Part shown: positions 1 to 7,011 of the stretch, piece by piece
Numbering within the stretch: position 1 is the first letter of the stretch
Layout: each line of letters opens with the position of its first letter
Notes under the pieces: model-generated
The model's input: only the letters and a program-made list of their open reading frames with translations
Told to the model about the DNA's origin: nothing
Database searches by the model: none
Program-made: the position numbers and the translations under genes
Source of the DNA: Gemmatimonadota bacterium
GTDB lineage: Bacteria; Gemmatimonadota; Gemmatimonadetes; Longimicrobiales; Gaopeijiaceae
DNA: 7,768 bases
Assembly: GCA_007127575.1 (NCBI GenBank)
Contig: SKZC01000379.1
Coordinates: 1 to 7,768 of the forward strand
Reading direction: 5' to 3'

Positions 1-1329
1 ATGGGTCCACCCATCGGCCAGGATGACGGTCCGGATGGCCACGTTCAGGTCCATGGTGCCGTCGAACCCCAGGTATCCCACGGCTCCAGTGTAGGGCCCT
101 CGCCGGACCGGCTCCAGCTCCGAGATGATCTCCACGGCCCGGATCTTCGGGGCCCCGGTCACCGATCCGCCCGGGAAGGTGGCACGGAGGAGATCCACCG
201 GCCCAGTACCCTCCCGCAGCTCTCCCCGGACGGTGGAGACCAGGTGATGGACCGTGGGGTGGGACTCCAGGGCGCAAAGCTCCGTTACCTTCACGGAGTG
301 GTCCATGCAGACCCGTGACAGATCGTTCCGAAGAAGATCCACGATCATTACGTTTTCCGCACGGTCCTTCGCACTATCCAACAGGGCCTCCGCCAGGGCT
401 CGATCCTCCCGGGAGTCCCGGCTTCGGGGAGCCGTCCCTTTGATGGGTCGGGTCTCCACCTGACGTCCCCGGAGGCGGAGAAAACCCTCGGGGGACGCGC
501 TGAGTACCGTCCCGCTCCCTGTGGAAACGTAACCGGCATACGACCCGGGATTATCCACCCGAAGCTTCCGGTACACTGCCCAGGGGTCTTGACGGCCCGG
601 AAGGCTGAGGCGCTGGGAAAGATTCACCTGGAAGACGTCGCCGGCCCGGATATAGGCGCGAACCCGGTCCACCGCCTCCAGGTAGCCGCTTCGAGAAAAG
701 GTGGACCGGAGGGCCGGAAAGCCTTCCACCGGAAAGGATGGATCTGCCGCTGCGGGCTCGGCCCCCTCACGGGGCCCGGAATGGGCCGCCAGCGGCGAAA
801 CCTCCCCCCCCGGTTCTCCCATCAGGAGTTCCAGCGCCCACTCCATTCTCCGGCGAGCCCTGGCCTCCCGAGCAGCTCCTCCCCCTTCGGGAAGCCCGGT
901 GGAAAGGAGGCGACACCGACCCGTCCGCGCATCCCACACGACGACCCAGTCATACGCCCCCAGCCAGAGATCCGGCAGAGAGGGCCCCAGGCTGGGAAGG
1001 GAGGCGGCAGGCTCTAGGAAGCGGTGGAGCTCGAAGCCCAAATAGCCCGCCAGTCCCCCCTGAAACGGGGGCAGCTCCGGATCCGGTGAGACCCGAAACG
1101 TGGCGAGGGCCTCCTGGATCATCGAAAACGGATCCCCCCCTCCTCGTTCGGTGAAGATCTGGAACGGGTCGGCGGAAAGGAAGGTGAACCGACCCCCGTG
1201 ACCTCCTCCCGGCACGCTCTCCAGGAGGAGGGGATGGGGCAACTTCGATGCGGCATGAAAGGCCCGCATCGGCTCCGGGGCCGGATCCAGCTCCACTACC
1301 TCGGGCCGAGGCGGCGCCTGTCCGTCCAC
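1..1329 (-). CDS. pabB: Aminodeoxychorismate synthase component I (PabB), C-terminus cut by window edge
   Basis: The product combines chorismate with ammonia delivered by the glutaminase PabA to form 4-amino-4-deoxychorismate, the p-aminobenzoate precursor for folate; it acts in the cytoplasm. I translated 443 residues. The N-terminal domain contains PHPLLLES, FTFLSADPF and GGLAGYLGFE. The chorismate-binding domain contains GDVFQVNLSQ, ASPEGF, PIKGT (about 295-299), MIVDLLRNDLSR (about 328-339), HHLVSTVRGEL, FPGGSVTGAPK (about 385-395) and RGPYTGAVGY. Lys297 in PIKGT is the family's catalytic lysine; anthranilate synthase TrpE normally has Ala there, so PabB is preferred. Roughly the last 70 residues are missing at the left edge. 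The start is uncertain. I chose the GTG at 1327-1329, preceded by a purine-rich GGGAAAGGGAAA. An in-frame ATG at 1267-1269 is possible, and the frame stays open upstream to 1611. No pabA or pabC is visible. Confidence 0.93.
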   Translation of the reverse strand, partial: MDGQAPPRPEVVELDPAPEPMRAFHAASKLPHPLLLESVPGGGHGGRFTFLSADPFQIFTERGGGDPFSMIQEALATFRVSPDPELPPFQGGLAGYLGFELHRFLEPAASLPSLGPSLPDLWLGAYDWVVVWDARTGRCRLLSTGLPEGGGAAREARARRRMEWALELLMGEPGGEVSPLAAHSGPREGAEPAAADPSFPVEGFPALRSTFSRSGYLEAVDRVRAYIRAGDVFQVNLSQRLSLPGRQDPWAVYRKLRVDNPGSYAGYVSTGSGTVLSASPEGFLRLRGRQVETRPIKGTAPRSRDSREDRALAEALLDSAKDRAENVMIVDLLRNDLSRVCMDHSVKVTELCALESHPTVHHLVSTVRGELREGTGPVDLLRATFPGGSVTGAPKIRAVEIISELEPVRRGPYTGAVGYLGFDGTMDLNVAIRTVILADGWTH

Positions 1330-1537
1330 TTTCCCTTTCCCTGGAATGGTTTCACCTTCCCTCTCGTCGTGACCCCACGACCCCTGGTCGGCGGCGGTCC
1401 CTCCGGTGGAAACGATCTGCCGGCCGTGATGCGACGTTTTCCCTACCCGGACTTCACGGGAGGGATTCACCGCCTCCCGGCTCCGCAGACCCGAGATCAA
1501 GGCCGGCCCAGCACATGGCTCACCGAGCTTCAATAGG
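1330..1537. promoter_or_regulatory. Divergent intergenic region between pabB and the small membrane-protein gene
   Basis: About 208 bp separate the chosen pabB start from the plus-strand gene at 1538, so promoters for both directions should lie here. I see no convincing -35/-10 pair, operator or riboswitch. The pabB reading frame remains open across the whole gap, so part of it could encode a longer PabB N-terminus. That translation is rich in Gly, Ser and Arg and does not resemble the family. Confidence 0.4.
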
Positions 1538-1927
1538 ATGACGAACCTCTTTTTCCACGCCCACTCCGGCGTCCGGTACCTGGTTCTCCTGGCAGGCGTG
1601 ATTGTCGTCGGCTACGCGCTCTTCCGGCTGGCCAGCGGTCGAGGCTACGGCACGGGGGTGCGAATCGCAGGCGCCTCCTTCGCCGGGCTCCTTCACCTCC
1701 AGGTCCTCCTGGGATTCGCTCTCCTCTTTTCCGATCGGTTTCATCCCCAGCTCATCGGCCATATCCTCATGATGATCATGGCGGCGGTGGTGGCTCAGAT
1801 TCCCGTGTCGGTTTTGAAACGTCGACCTCTGGAGGAGCGCACGGTGGCACCTCACCTGGTGGGCGGAGCCGCGGCCCTTCTTCTCGTCATCGCTGGGATC
1901 CTCTCCATCGGACGCCCGATCCTGTAA
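1538..1927 (+). CDS. Small four-helix integral membrane protein, function unknown
   Basis: The 129-residue product is mostly hydrophobic. Four likely membrane segments lie at about 13-31, 43-63, 72-92 and 106-124, joined by short basic or polar loops such as LASGRGYGTG and LKRRPLEER. It begins with a HAHSGVRYLVL motif and has six histidines (7, 9, 53, 69, 75 and 106). His53 and His75 fall inside or at the edge of predicted helices 2 and 3, a layout compatible with a small b-type cytochrome or a metal-binding membrane protein, but no diagnostic motif settles this. I recall short HSG-R-containing membrane proteins annotated only as hypothetical; I cannot name a family with confidence. The ATG has only a weak ribosome-binding site (AGG directly before it, GAG further upstream). 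The patatin gene follows after 65 bp on the same strand, so co-transcription is likely. Confidence 0.77.
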   Translation: MTNLFFHAHSGVRYLVLLAGVIVVGYALFRLASGRGYGTGVRIAGASFAGLLHLQVLLGFALLFSDRFHPQLIGHILMMIMAAVVAQIPVSVLKRRPLEERTVAPHLVGGAAALLLVIAGILSIGRPIL

Positions 1928-1978
1928 GCGAGGAGGAACGGGTCGACGCCGGGGGACGCCCCCGCCCATCCACGACCC

Positions 1979-1985
1979 AGGAGGT
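1979..1985 (+). promoter_or_regulatory. Strong Shine-Dalgarno sequence for the patatin gene
   Basis: AGGAGGT lies 7 nt before the GTG at 1993. It fixes the start, since I see no other ATG or GTG in this frame between the upstream stop at 1534-1536 and 1993. The 65-bp gap before the gene shows no clear promoter, consistent with read-through from the membrane-protein gene. Confidence 0.85.
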
Positions 1986-1992
1986 TGCACCA

Positions 1993-3249
1993 GTGGGTTC
2001 CAACCCGGACGGCCCCTCGTCGGAATCTGGCCAAGAGCTCGATCCCCGAGACGACGGGTGCTACTCGGCGAAGGGATCGGAGCTGGCGCTGGTCATGACC
2101 GGGGGAGGAGCCCGCGCCGCCTACCAGGTCGGCTTTCTCCGGCATCTTGCCAAGCAGTGCCCGGACCTGGAGATCCCCATCATCACCGGCGTCTCCGCCG
2201 GAGCCATCAATGCGGTCTTTCTGGCTGCCCATCCGGGGAACTTCCAGGAAGCCGTCGAGGAGCTCTCGGAGTTGTGGGCGAACCTTCGGGTGGAGGACGT
2301 CTTTCGGGTGGATGCCCGCTCCCTGACGGTAAACGTATCCAAATGGATCCTCCAATTGGGCTCCGGGGGACTGGCCGGAGAAAGCAAGATCCGGAGTCTG
2401 GTGGACACCGACCCTCTCCGTCACTTTCTGGCCCGACACCTTCACGGGGGCCCGGAGGGGTTCCCCGGCGTCGAGGAAAATCTCCAGCGGGGTCGGTTGA
2501 AGGCATTGGCCCTCAGCGCTTCGAGCTACACCACCGGACAGTCCATCACCTGGATTCAGGGTCGGGATGTGAAGGAGTGGACCCGTCCGCAGAGGCGAGG
2601 ACGACGTGCCACCATCACCCTGGACCACCTCATGGCCTCCTCCGCCCTTCCATTCTTTTTCCCGGCCATTCAGGTGGGTTCATCGTGGTACGGGGACGGG
2701 GGAATCCGCCTCACGGCTCCCTTTTCTCCGGCCATCCACCTGGGAGCTGATCGGATCCTGGCCATATCCACCCGCTACCCCCGCGACGTGGCTGAGGCGG
2801 ACCGACCCGGCGTCAACGGCTACCCTCCACCGGCCCAGATGGCCGGCGTGTTGCTGAATGCGGTCTTTCTGGACCTCCTGGATCACGACGCCCAGCGATT
2901 GGACCGCCTCAACCGCCTTCTCCTTCGACTACCGGAGGACCGGCGAGAAGGGCTCCGCCCCATCCACCTGTCCACGCTCCGTCCCTCCAGGGACCTGGGC
3001 CGTCTCGCCAACCGCTTCGAGCCGAGACTCCCTCGCCTGTTCCGCTTCCTGAGCCGCGGGCTCGGAACCCGGGAGACCCGTAGCCCGGACGCCTTGAGCC
3101 TCATCCTGTTCCAGCCGGATTACCTCCGCACTCTGATGCGTACGGGAGAGCGGGACGCAGAGAAGAACTGGAGCGAGGTGCAGGCCCTCCTCGAATCGAC
3201 CCACACTCCCTCGTCCGACGGGGAGAACCACCGGTCTCAGGGCGGGTAG
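1993..3249 (+). CDS. Patatin-like phospholipase family protein
   Basis: This is a predicted cytoplasmic serine hydrolase that cleaves acyl esters of phospholipids or related lipids using a Ser-Asp dyad. All three patatin signatures are intact: the oxyanion loop GGGARA (37-42), the nucleophile elbow GVSAG (66-70, Ser68), and DGG (235-237, Asp235) in YGDGGIRLTAPFSPA. ASSALPFFFPA (about 215-225) is also typical. The core spans about 30-262. A further region of about 155 residues, rich in Arg and Leu and without a domain I recognise, completes the 418-residue protein. The N-terminal 28 residues are polar, and there is no signal peptide or transmembrane segment, unlike secreted ExoU- or PlpD-type relatives. 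GTG is the start, with a strong ribosome-binding site. It sits between a small membrane-protein gene and a long-chain acyl-CoA dehydrogenase gene, suggesting lipid turnover. The exact substrate cannot be read from sequence. Confidence 0.95.
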   Translation: MGSNPDGPSSESGQELDPRDDGCYSAKGSELALVMTGGGARAAYQVGFLRHLAKQCPDLEIPIITGVSAGAINAVFLAAHPGNFQEAVEELSELWANLRVEDVFRVDARSLTVNVSKWILQLGSGGLAGESKIRSLVDTDPLRHFLARHLHGGPEGFPGVEENLQRGRLKALALSASSYTTGQSITWIQGRDVKEWTRPQRRGRRATITLDHLMASSALPFFFPAIQVGSSWYGDGGIRLTAPFSPAIHLGADRILAISTRYPRDVAEADRPGVNGYPPPAQMAGVLLNAVFLDLLDHDAQRLDRLNRLLLRLPEDRREGLRPIHLSTLRPSRDLGRLANRFEPRLPRLFRFLSRGLGTRETRSPDALSLILFQPDYLRTLMRTGERDAEKNWSEVQALLESTHTPSSDGENHRSQGG

Positions 3250-3258
3250 AACCCACGT

Positions 3259-3293
3259 GCCGCTGGTGCCGTCTCCGAGGCGGCCCCAGCGGC
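3259..3293 (+). other. Intercistronic hairpin between patatin and acyl-CoA dehydrogenase genes
   Basis: GCCGCTGG (3259-3266) pairs perfectly with CCAGCGGC (3286-3293). After one mismatch, GCCG (3268-3271) pairs with CGGC (3281-3284), closing a small loop. The structure begins 10 bases after the patatin stop codon. No T-run follows, so it is not a canonical intrinsic terminator. It could act as a weak or factor-assisted terminator, or as an RNA-processing or stability element that sets different levels of the two enzymes. Confidence 0.5.
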
Positions 3294-3339
3294 CCCTCAG
3301 GTGTCTCGATCCTCCGTGGACGACACCACACCTCCGCCC

Positions 3340-3346
3340 AGGAAGG
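3340..3346 (+). promoter_or_regulatory. Shine-Dalgarno sequence for the acyl-CoA dehydrogenase gene
   Basis: AGGAAGG lies 6 nt before the ATG at 3353, with an overlapping AGGTGA closer in. It supports this start rather than a later methionine. Confidence 0.75.
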
Positions 3347-3352
3347 TGACTC

Positions 3353-5299
3353 ATGTCCGAATCCCCGCGCCCCACCCACTCCACCGCGCTCGAGTCCAGG
3401 GAGGTCGCCGAGGCGGCGAGGGAGAAGGAGTGGGAACAGGAAAGCTTCGCCAAGAGCCTCTTCGACGGGCAGTTTCGACTGGATCTCCTGGACCCGCCGC
3501 CGACCCCCGACCCGGAAGAAACGGAGCGGGCCAAGGAGTTTCTGGACGCAATCCGGCGCTTCACTCGGGACCACATCGACGGGAACCGGTTCGACCAGGA
3601 AGGTTGGGTCCCCGACGAGGTCCTGGACGGCCTCCGGGAACTGGGGGCGTTCGGTATCAAGATCCCCCGGGAATACGGGGGGCTGGGCCTCTCGCAGCTC
3701 ACCTACAACCGGGCGCTGGAGATCGTGGGGGGGCGCTGTGGCTCCACCGGCGCCTTCCTCTCGGCTCACCAGTCCATCGGCGTCCCCCAACCCCTCAAGC
3801 TCTTCGGCACGGAGGAGCAGAAGCGCAAGTACCTGCCTCGACTGGCGAAGGGAGCTCTCTCGGCCTTCGCTCTCACCGAACCCGAAGTGGGCTCGGACCC
3901 CGCCAACATGTCTACAACGGCGGAGCTGGACGAGGATGGCGAACACTACATTCTGAACGGAGAGAAGCTCTGGACCACCAACGGACCGAGAGCCGAGCTC
4001 ATGGTGGTCATGGCCCGTACGCCCCCCAGGGAACGAGTGAAAGCGAAGCGGCCCATCTCCGCCTTCATCGTGGAATCCGACTGGCCGGGCGTCGAGGTGA
4101 AGCACGTTTGTCGGTTCATGGGACTGCGGGCCATCTCCAACGGAGTCATCTCCTTCGACAACGTGCGGGTCCCCAAGGAGAACCTTCTCTGGGGCGAAGG
4201 CCAGGGGCTCAAGCTCGCCCTCATCACCCTCAACACGGGAAGGCTCTCCCTCCCGGCCTTCTGCACCGCCTCCGGAAAGCTCTACCTGGAGGTCTCCAGA
4301 AAGTGGGCGAAGGAGCGGGTCCAGTGGGGCGCCCCCATCGGAAAGCACGACGCCATCGCACAGATGCTGGGTCGCATGGCGGCGAACACCTTCGCCATGG
4401 AAGCGGGCCTGGAGCTTTCGTCCCTGATGGCCGATGCGGAACGGTTCGACATCCGGCTGGAGGCTGCCATGGCAAAGCTATGGCACTCGGAGACGGCCTG
4501 GGAGCTCGCCAGCGACGCCCTGCAGATCCGAGGAGGTCGGGGCTACGAGACGGAGGACTCTCTGGGAGAGCGCGGGGAAAAGCCCATCCCTATGGAGCGG
4601 GGGGTACGCGACCTGCGCATCAACCTGATCTTCGAGGGCTCCAGCGAGATCATGCGCCTCTTCATCGCCCGGGAGGCGGTGGACACCCACCTGAAGGTGG
4701 CCGGTGACCTGGTGGATCCCAAGGCTCCCCTCTCCAAGAAGCTTGGAGCCTTGGTGCGAGCGGGCCTCCATTACGTCTGGTGGTACCCCAGCCGTTGGCT
4801 GGGCTGGGGGCGGTGGCCTCGCTACCGGAGCTTCGGAAGCCTGGCCCCCCATCTTCGGTTCGTCCACCGAGCCTCCCGGCGCCTCTCCAGGTCCCTCTTC
4901 CACGCCATGGTCCGCTTCGGGCCCCGTCTGGAGAAGCGGCAGGCAGTGCTCGGCAGGCTCGTGGATGTGGGAACCGAGCTTTTCTTCATCACCGCGGTCT
5001 GCCTTCGGGCTCGATCCCTGCTACGGGAAAACCCTTCCGACCGGAGCCCCGAGGAGCTGGCCGACGCCTTCTGTCGCCAGTCGCGCCGTCGCATCCAGGC
5101 CTCGTTCCGTACCCTCTTCCGAAACGACGATTCGGTTACGTACACGGTGGCGCAGGGCGCCATGGAGGGCCGGTTCGAGTGGGTGGAGTCAGGGGTCCTG
5201 GGGCTGGACGAGCTGGTTGCCCACGGGGGATGGGAAGGTGACGAGGCCGGGGATCAGGTACCCCCGGAAGCCCTGGAGGCCAGCGCGTCGTCAAACTGA
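3353..5299 (+). CDS. Acyl-CoA dehydrogenase, VLCAD/ACAD9-like, with C-terminal extension
   Basis: This FAD enzyme makes the first oxidation step of fatty-acid beta-oxidation, converting acyl-CoA to trans-2-enoyl-CoA and passing electrons to electron-transfer flavoprotein. The 648-residue product has a polar N-terminus (1-55) and an N-terminal helical domain with FGIKIPREYGGLGLS (about 100-114). The middle beta domain contains FALTEPEVGSDPANM (172-186) and LNGEKLWTTNG (201-211). The C-terminal helical domain contains IRGGRGYETE (392-401) and LIFEGSSEIMRLFIARE (425-441). Glu428 of IFEG is the expected catalytic base. Short- and medium-chain enzymes are about 380-400 residues. Here about 200 residues follow the core, as in mitochondrial VLCAD and ACAD9, and a Trp/Arg-rich stretch (about 473-491) suggests membrane attachment. 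Long-chain substrates are therefore inferred. The gene lies 103 bp downstream of the patatin gene on the same strand. Its last 46 bp overlap the convergent ABC transporter gene. Confidence 0.96.
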   Translation: MSESPRPTHSTALESREVAEAAREKEWEQESFAKSLFDGQFRLDLLDPPPTPDPEETERAKEFLDAIRRFTRDHIDGNRFDQEGWVPDEVLDGLRELGAFGIKIPREYGGLGLSQLTYNRALEIVGGRCGSTGAFLSAHQSIGVPQPLKLFGTEEQKRKYLPRLAKGALSAFALTEPEVGSDPANMSTTAELDEDGEHYILNGEKLWTTNGPRAELMVVMARTPPRERVKAKRPISAFIVESDWPGVEVKHVCRFMGLRAISNGVISFDNVRVPKENLLWGEGQGLKLALITLNTGRLSLPAFCTASGKLYLEVSRKWAKERVQWGAPIGKHDAIAQMLGRMAANTFAMEAGLELSSLMADAERFDIRLEAAMAKLWHSETAWELASDALQIRGGRGYETEDSLGERGEKPIPMERGVRDLRINLIFEGSSEIMRLFIAREAVDTHLKVAGDLVDPKAPLSKKLGALVRAGLHYVWWYPSRWLGWGRWPRYRSFGSLAPHLRFVHRASRRLSRSLFHAMVRFGPRLEKRQAVLGRLVDVGTELFFITAVCLRARSLLRENPSDRSPEELADAFCRQSRRRIQASFRTLFRNDDSVTYTVAQGAMEGRFEWVESGVLGLDELVAHGGWEGDEAGDQVPPEALEASASSN

Positions 5300-7011
5300 C
5301 GACGGTAGAGACGGGCGTAGAGGTCGTTGGTCTCCAGGAGCTCCATGTGGGTTCCCTCCGCGTCCACCCGTCCCTCATCCAGGAGAACGATTCGGTCCGC
5401 CCGGATCACGGTGGAGAGCCGGTGGGCGATGACCAGGGTGGTGCGGCCCTCCATGAGGCGTTCCAGCGCATCCTGGACCAGCGCCTCGCTTTCCGCGTCC
5501 AGGCTGGCCGATGCCTCATCCAGGATGAGCACGGACGGGCTGTGGAGGAGGACCCGAGCGATGGCGATCCGCTGCCGCTGCCCCGCGCTCAGCGTCACGC
5601 CGCGTTCGCCGATCTCCTCCTCGTACCCTCGAGGGAGCGCGTCGATGAACCCGTGGGCATTGGCCTCCCGGGCGGCAGCCTCCACCTCGGCCAGAGTGGC
5701 CTCTTCTCGACCATATCGGACGTTGTCCAGAACGGACCCGGCAAAAAGCATGGGCTCCTGGGGAACGAGCCCCACCACACGTCGGAGCTCCTGGAGGGAG
5801 ACGGTCTGAACATCTACTCCGTCCAGAGTGACCCGCCCGTGGGTCACATCGTAGAAGCGAGGCAGGAGTGAGGCCAACGTGCTCTTCCCCGCTCCCGACG
5901 GCCCCACCAGAGCCACCGTCTCGCCAGGCATGATCTCCAGGTCCACTCCCCGTACCACCTCCGGGAGTTCGGGGCGGTACCGGAACCGCACCCCCTCATA
6001 CGTCACGGCTCCCTGAAGGGGACGTGGGAGGGGCCTGGGCCGCTCCGGGTCCTCCAGCTCTACGGGGTGATCCAGGAGCTGAAAGATTCTTTGAGCCGCT
6101 CCGGCCGCCTCCTGAAAGTTGCTCCAGAAACCGGCCAAGGATGAGACGGCTCCCGCGATGGCCACGGCGTAGAGGAGGAATGCCACCAGGGTGCCCGGGG
6201 TGAGGGCTCCCTCCAGAACCAAACGCCCCCCCTCCCACAGGACCAGAACCACCGCACCGAAAGCGGCGAAGGTGATGGCTCCCGTGAGCCCGGCTCGCGC
6301 TACGGCCCGCCGGATCCCCCCTTCCAGGGTGGCGTCCACCTCCGTTCCGAAGTGCTTCTCCTCCCAGCGCTCTCGGGTGAAGCTCTGGACGGTGGTGATC
6401 TGCGTGAAGACCTGCTCGGCCCTGGAGACCGCGCCGGCCAAGCGGTCCTGAATCCCCGTGCTGATCCGCCGCACCCGCCGCCCCAGAACCCACCCCACCA
6501 CGGCCACGGGAGGGATGGCCACCAGGGTCACCACCGTAAGTCGGGGGTGGGTGACGGTAACCAGAATCAGTGCGCCGATGAGGAAGAGGCCCTGACGGAC
6601 GAGCTCCGGAATCCCCAGGCGGAGGATGCTCTGGACCAGGCCCGCATCCGAGGCGAGCCGGGAGGTCAGCTCCCCCACCCGCCGCACTTCGAAGAAACCC
6701 GGAGGCTGTCGGATCAAGGCGCCGAAAAGATCCTTGCGGAGGCCCGCCACCACCCGCTCGGAGACGGCAGCCATGATGTAACTCTGACCGAAGAGCAGGA
6801 CCGCCTGGACCGCGAAGAGGCCGAGGAGAAAGAGGGCGATCCGGTTCAGCATGGACATGTCCCCGGCCACGAAAGCTGCATCCAGAAGCTCCCGTACCAC
6901 CAGGGGAAAGGCCAAACCGATGGCCGTAGCCAGGAGAACCAGGACCGTACCCAGGACCAGAATCCCGCGGTGCGGTCTCAGCCGCGGAGCGATTCTGCCC
7001 AGAAACCTCAT
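5254..7011 (-). CDS. ABC exporter half-transporter (MsbA/BmrA-like, fused TMD and NBD)
   Basis: This is an ATP-driven inner-membrane exporter subunit, expected to work as a homodimer or paired with another half-transporter. From the chosen ATG it has 585 residues, the normal size. Six membrane helices lie at about 14-43, 58-83, 139-153, 158-177, 243-262 and 270-295. The nucleotide-binding domain has Walker A GPSGAGKST (370-378), Q-loop VPQEP (Gln418), signature LSAGQ (474-478), Walker B VLILDE (494-499, Glu499 catalytic), D-loop SASLD and H-loop AHRLS (His530). All catalytic residues are present; LSAGQ is a mild variant of LSGGQ. Lipid A, phospholipid or drug export are all possible, and sequence alone does not choose. 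The frame runs upstream to 7182, but those 57 residues are Gly/Ser-rich and not family-like. A TTG at 7027-7029 with GAGGG upstream is an alternative start. The gene is divergent from the EamA-family gene and convergent with the dehydrogenase gene. Confidence 0.95.
   Translation of the reverse strand: MRFLGRIAPRLRPHRGILVLGTVLVLLATAIGLAFPLVVRELLDAAFVAGDMSMLNRIALFLLGLFAVQAVLLFGQSYIMAAVSERVVAGLRKDLFGALIRQPPGFFEVRRVGELTSRLASDAGLVQSILRLGIPELVRQGLFLIGALILVTVTHPRLTVVTLVAIPPVAVVGWVLGRRVRRISTGIQDRLAGAVSRAEQVFTQITTVQSFTRERWEEKHFGTEVDATLEGGIRRAVARAGLTGAITFAAFGAVVLVLWEGGRLVLEGALTPGTLVAFLLYAVAIAGAVSSLAGFWSNFQEAAGAAQRIFQLLDHPVELEDPERPRPLPRPLQGAVTYEGVRFRYRPELPEVVRGVDLEIMPGETVALVGPSGAGKSTLASLLPRFYDVTHGRVTLDGVDVQTVSLQELRRVVGLVPQEPMLFAGSVLDNVRYGREEATLAEVEAAAREANAHGFIDALPRGYEEEIGERGVTLSAGQRQRIAIARVLLHSPSVLILDEASASLDAESEALVQDALERLMEGRTTLVIAHRLSTVIRADRIVLLDEGRVDAEGTHMELLETNDLYARLYRRQFDDALASRASGGT

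Noticed and set aside
1..1329. Anthranilate synthase component I (TrpE) as an alternative to PabB
   Set aside because: The PIKGT motif carries the lysine characteristic of aminodeoxychorismate synthase, whereas TrpE normally has alanine there.
589..1536. Several plus-strand frames opposite pabB and in the gap beside it
   Set aside because: Most are antisense to the conserved PabB domains. The translations are Pro/Arg/Gly-rich and resemble no known protein.
1931..1936. AGGAGG directly after the membrane-protein stop codon
   Set aside because: No ATG, GTG or TTG lies at a suitable distance; the real ribosome-binding site for the next gene is at 1979-1985.
1950..1964. Short GC hairpin (GGGGG-ACG-CCCCC) before the patatin gene
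   Set aside because: The stem is only six base pairs with no T-run, and such a G/C run is easily expected by chance at this base composition.
1852..2628. Minus-strand 258-codon frame opposite the patatin gene
   Set aside because: It is antisense to the intact catalytic core of the phospholipase and has no recognisable fold.
3101..4348. Minus-strand open frame of 415 codons opposite the patatin end and the dehydrogenase
   Set aside because: It is an antisense shadow of two well-supported genes, with low-complexity composition and no motif.
3301..4707. Long plus-strand open frame (468 codons) inside the acyl-CoA dehydrogenase gene
   Set aside because: It lies in another frame of a gene with all family motifs. 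Its translation is Gly/Arg/Pro-rich with no recognisable domain, as expected of out-of-frame reading in GC-rich DNA.
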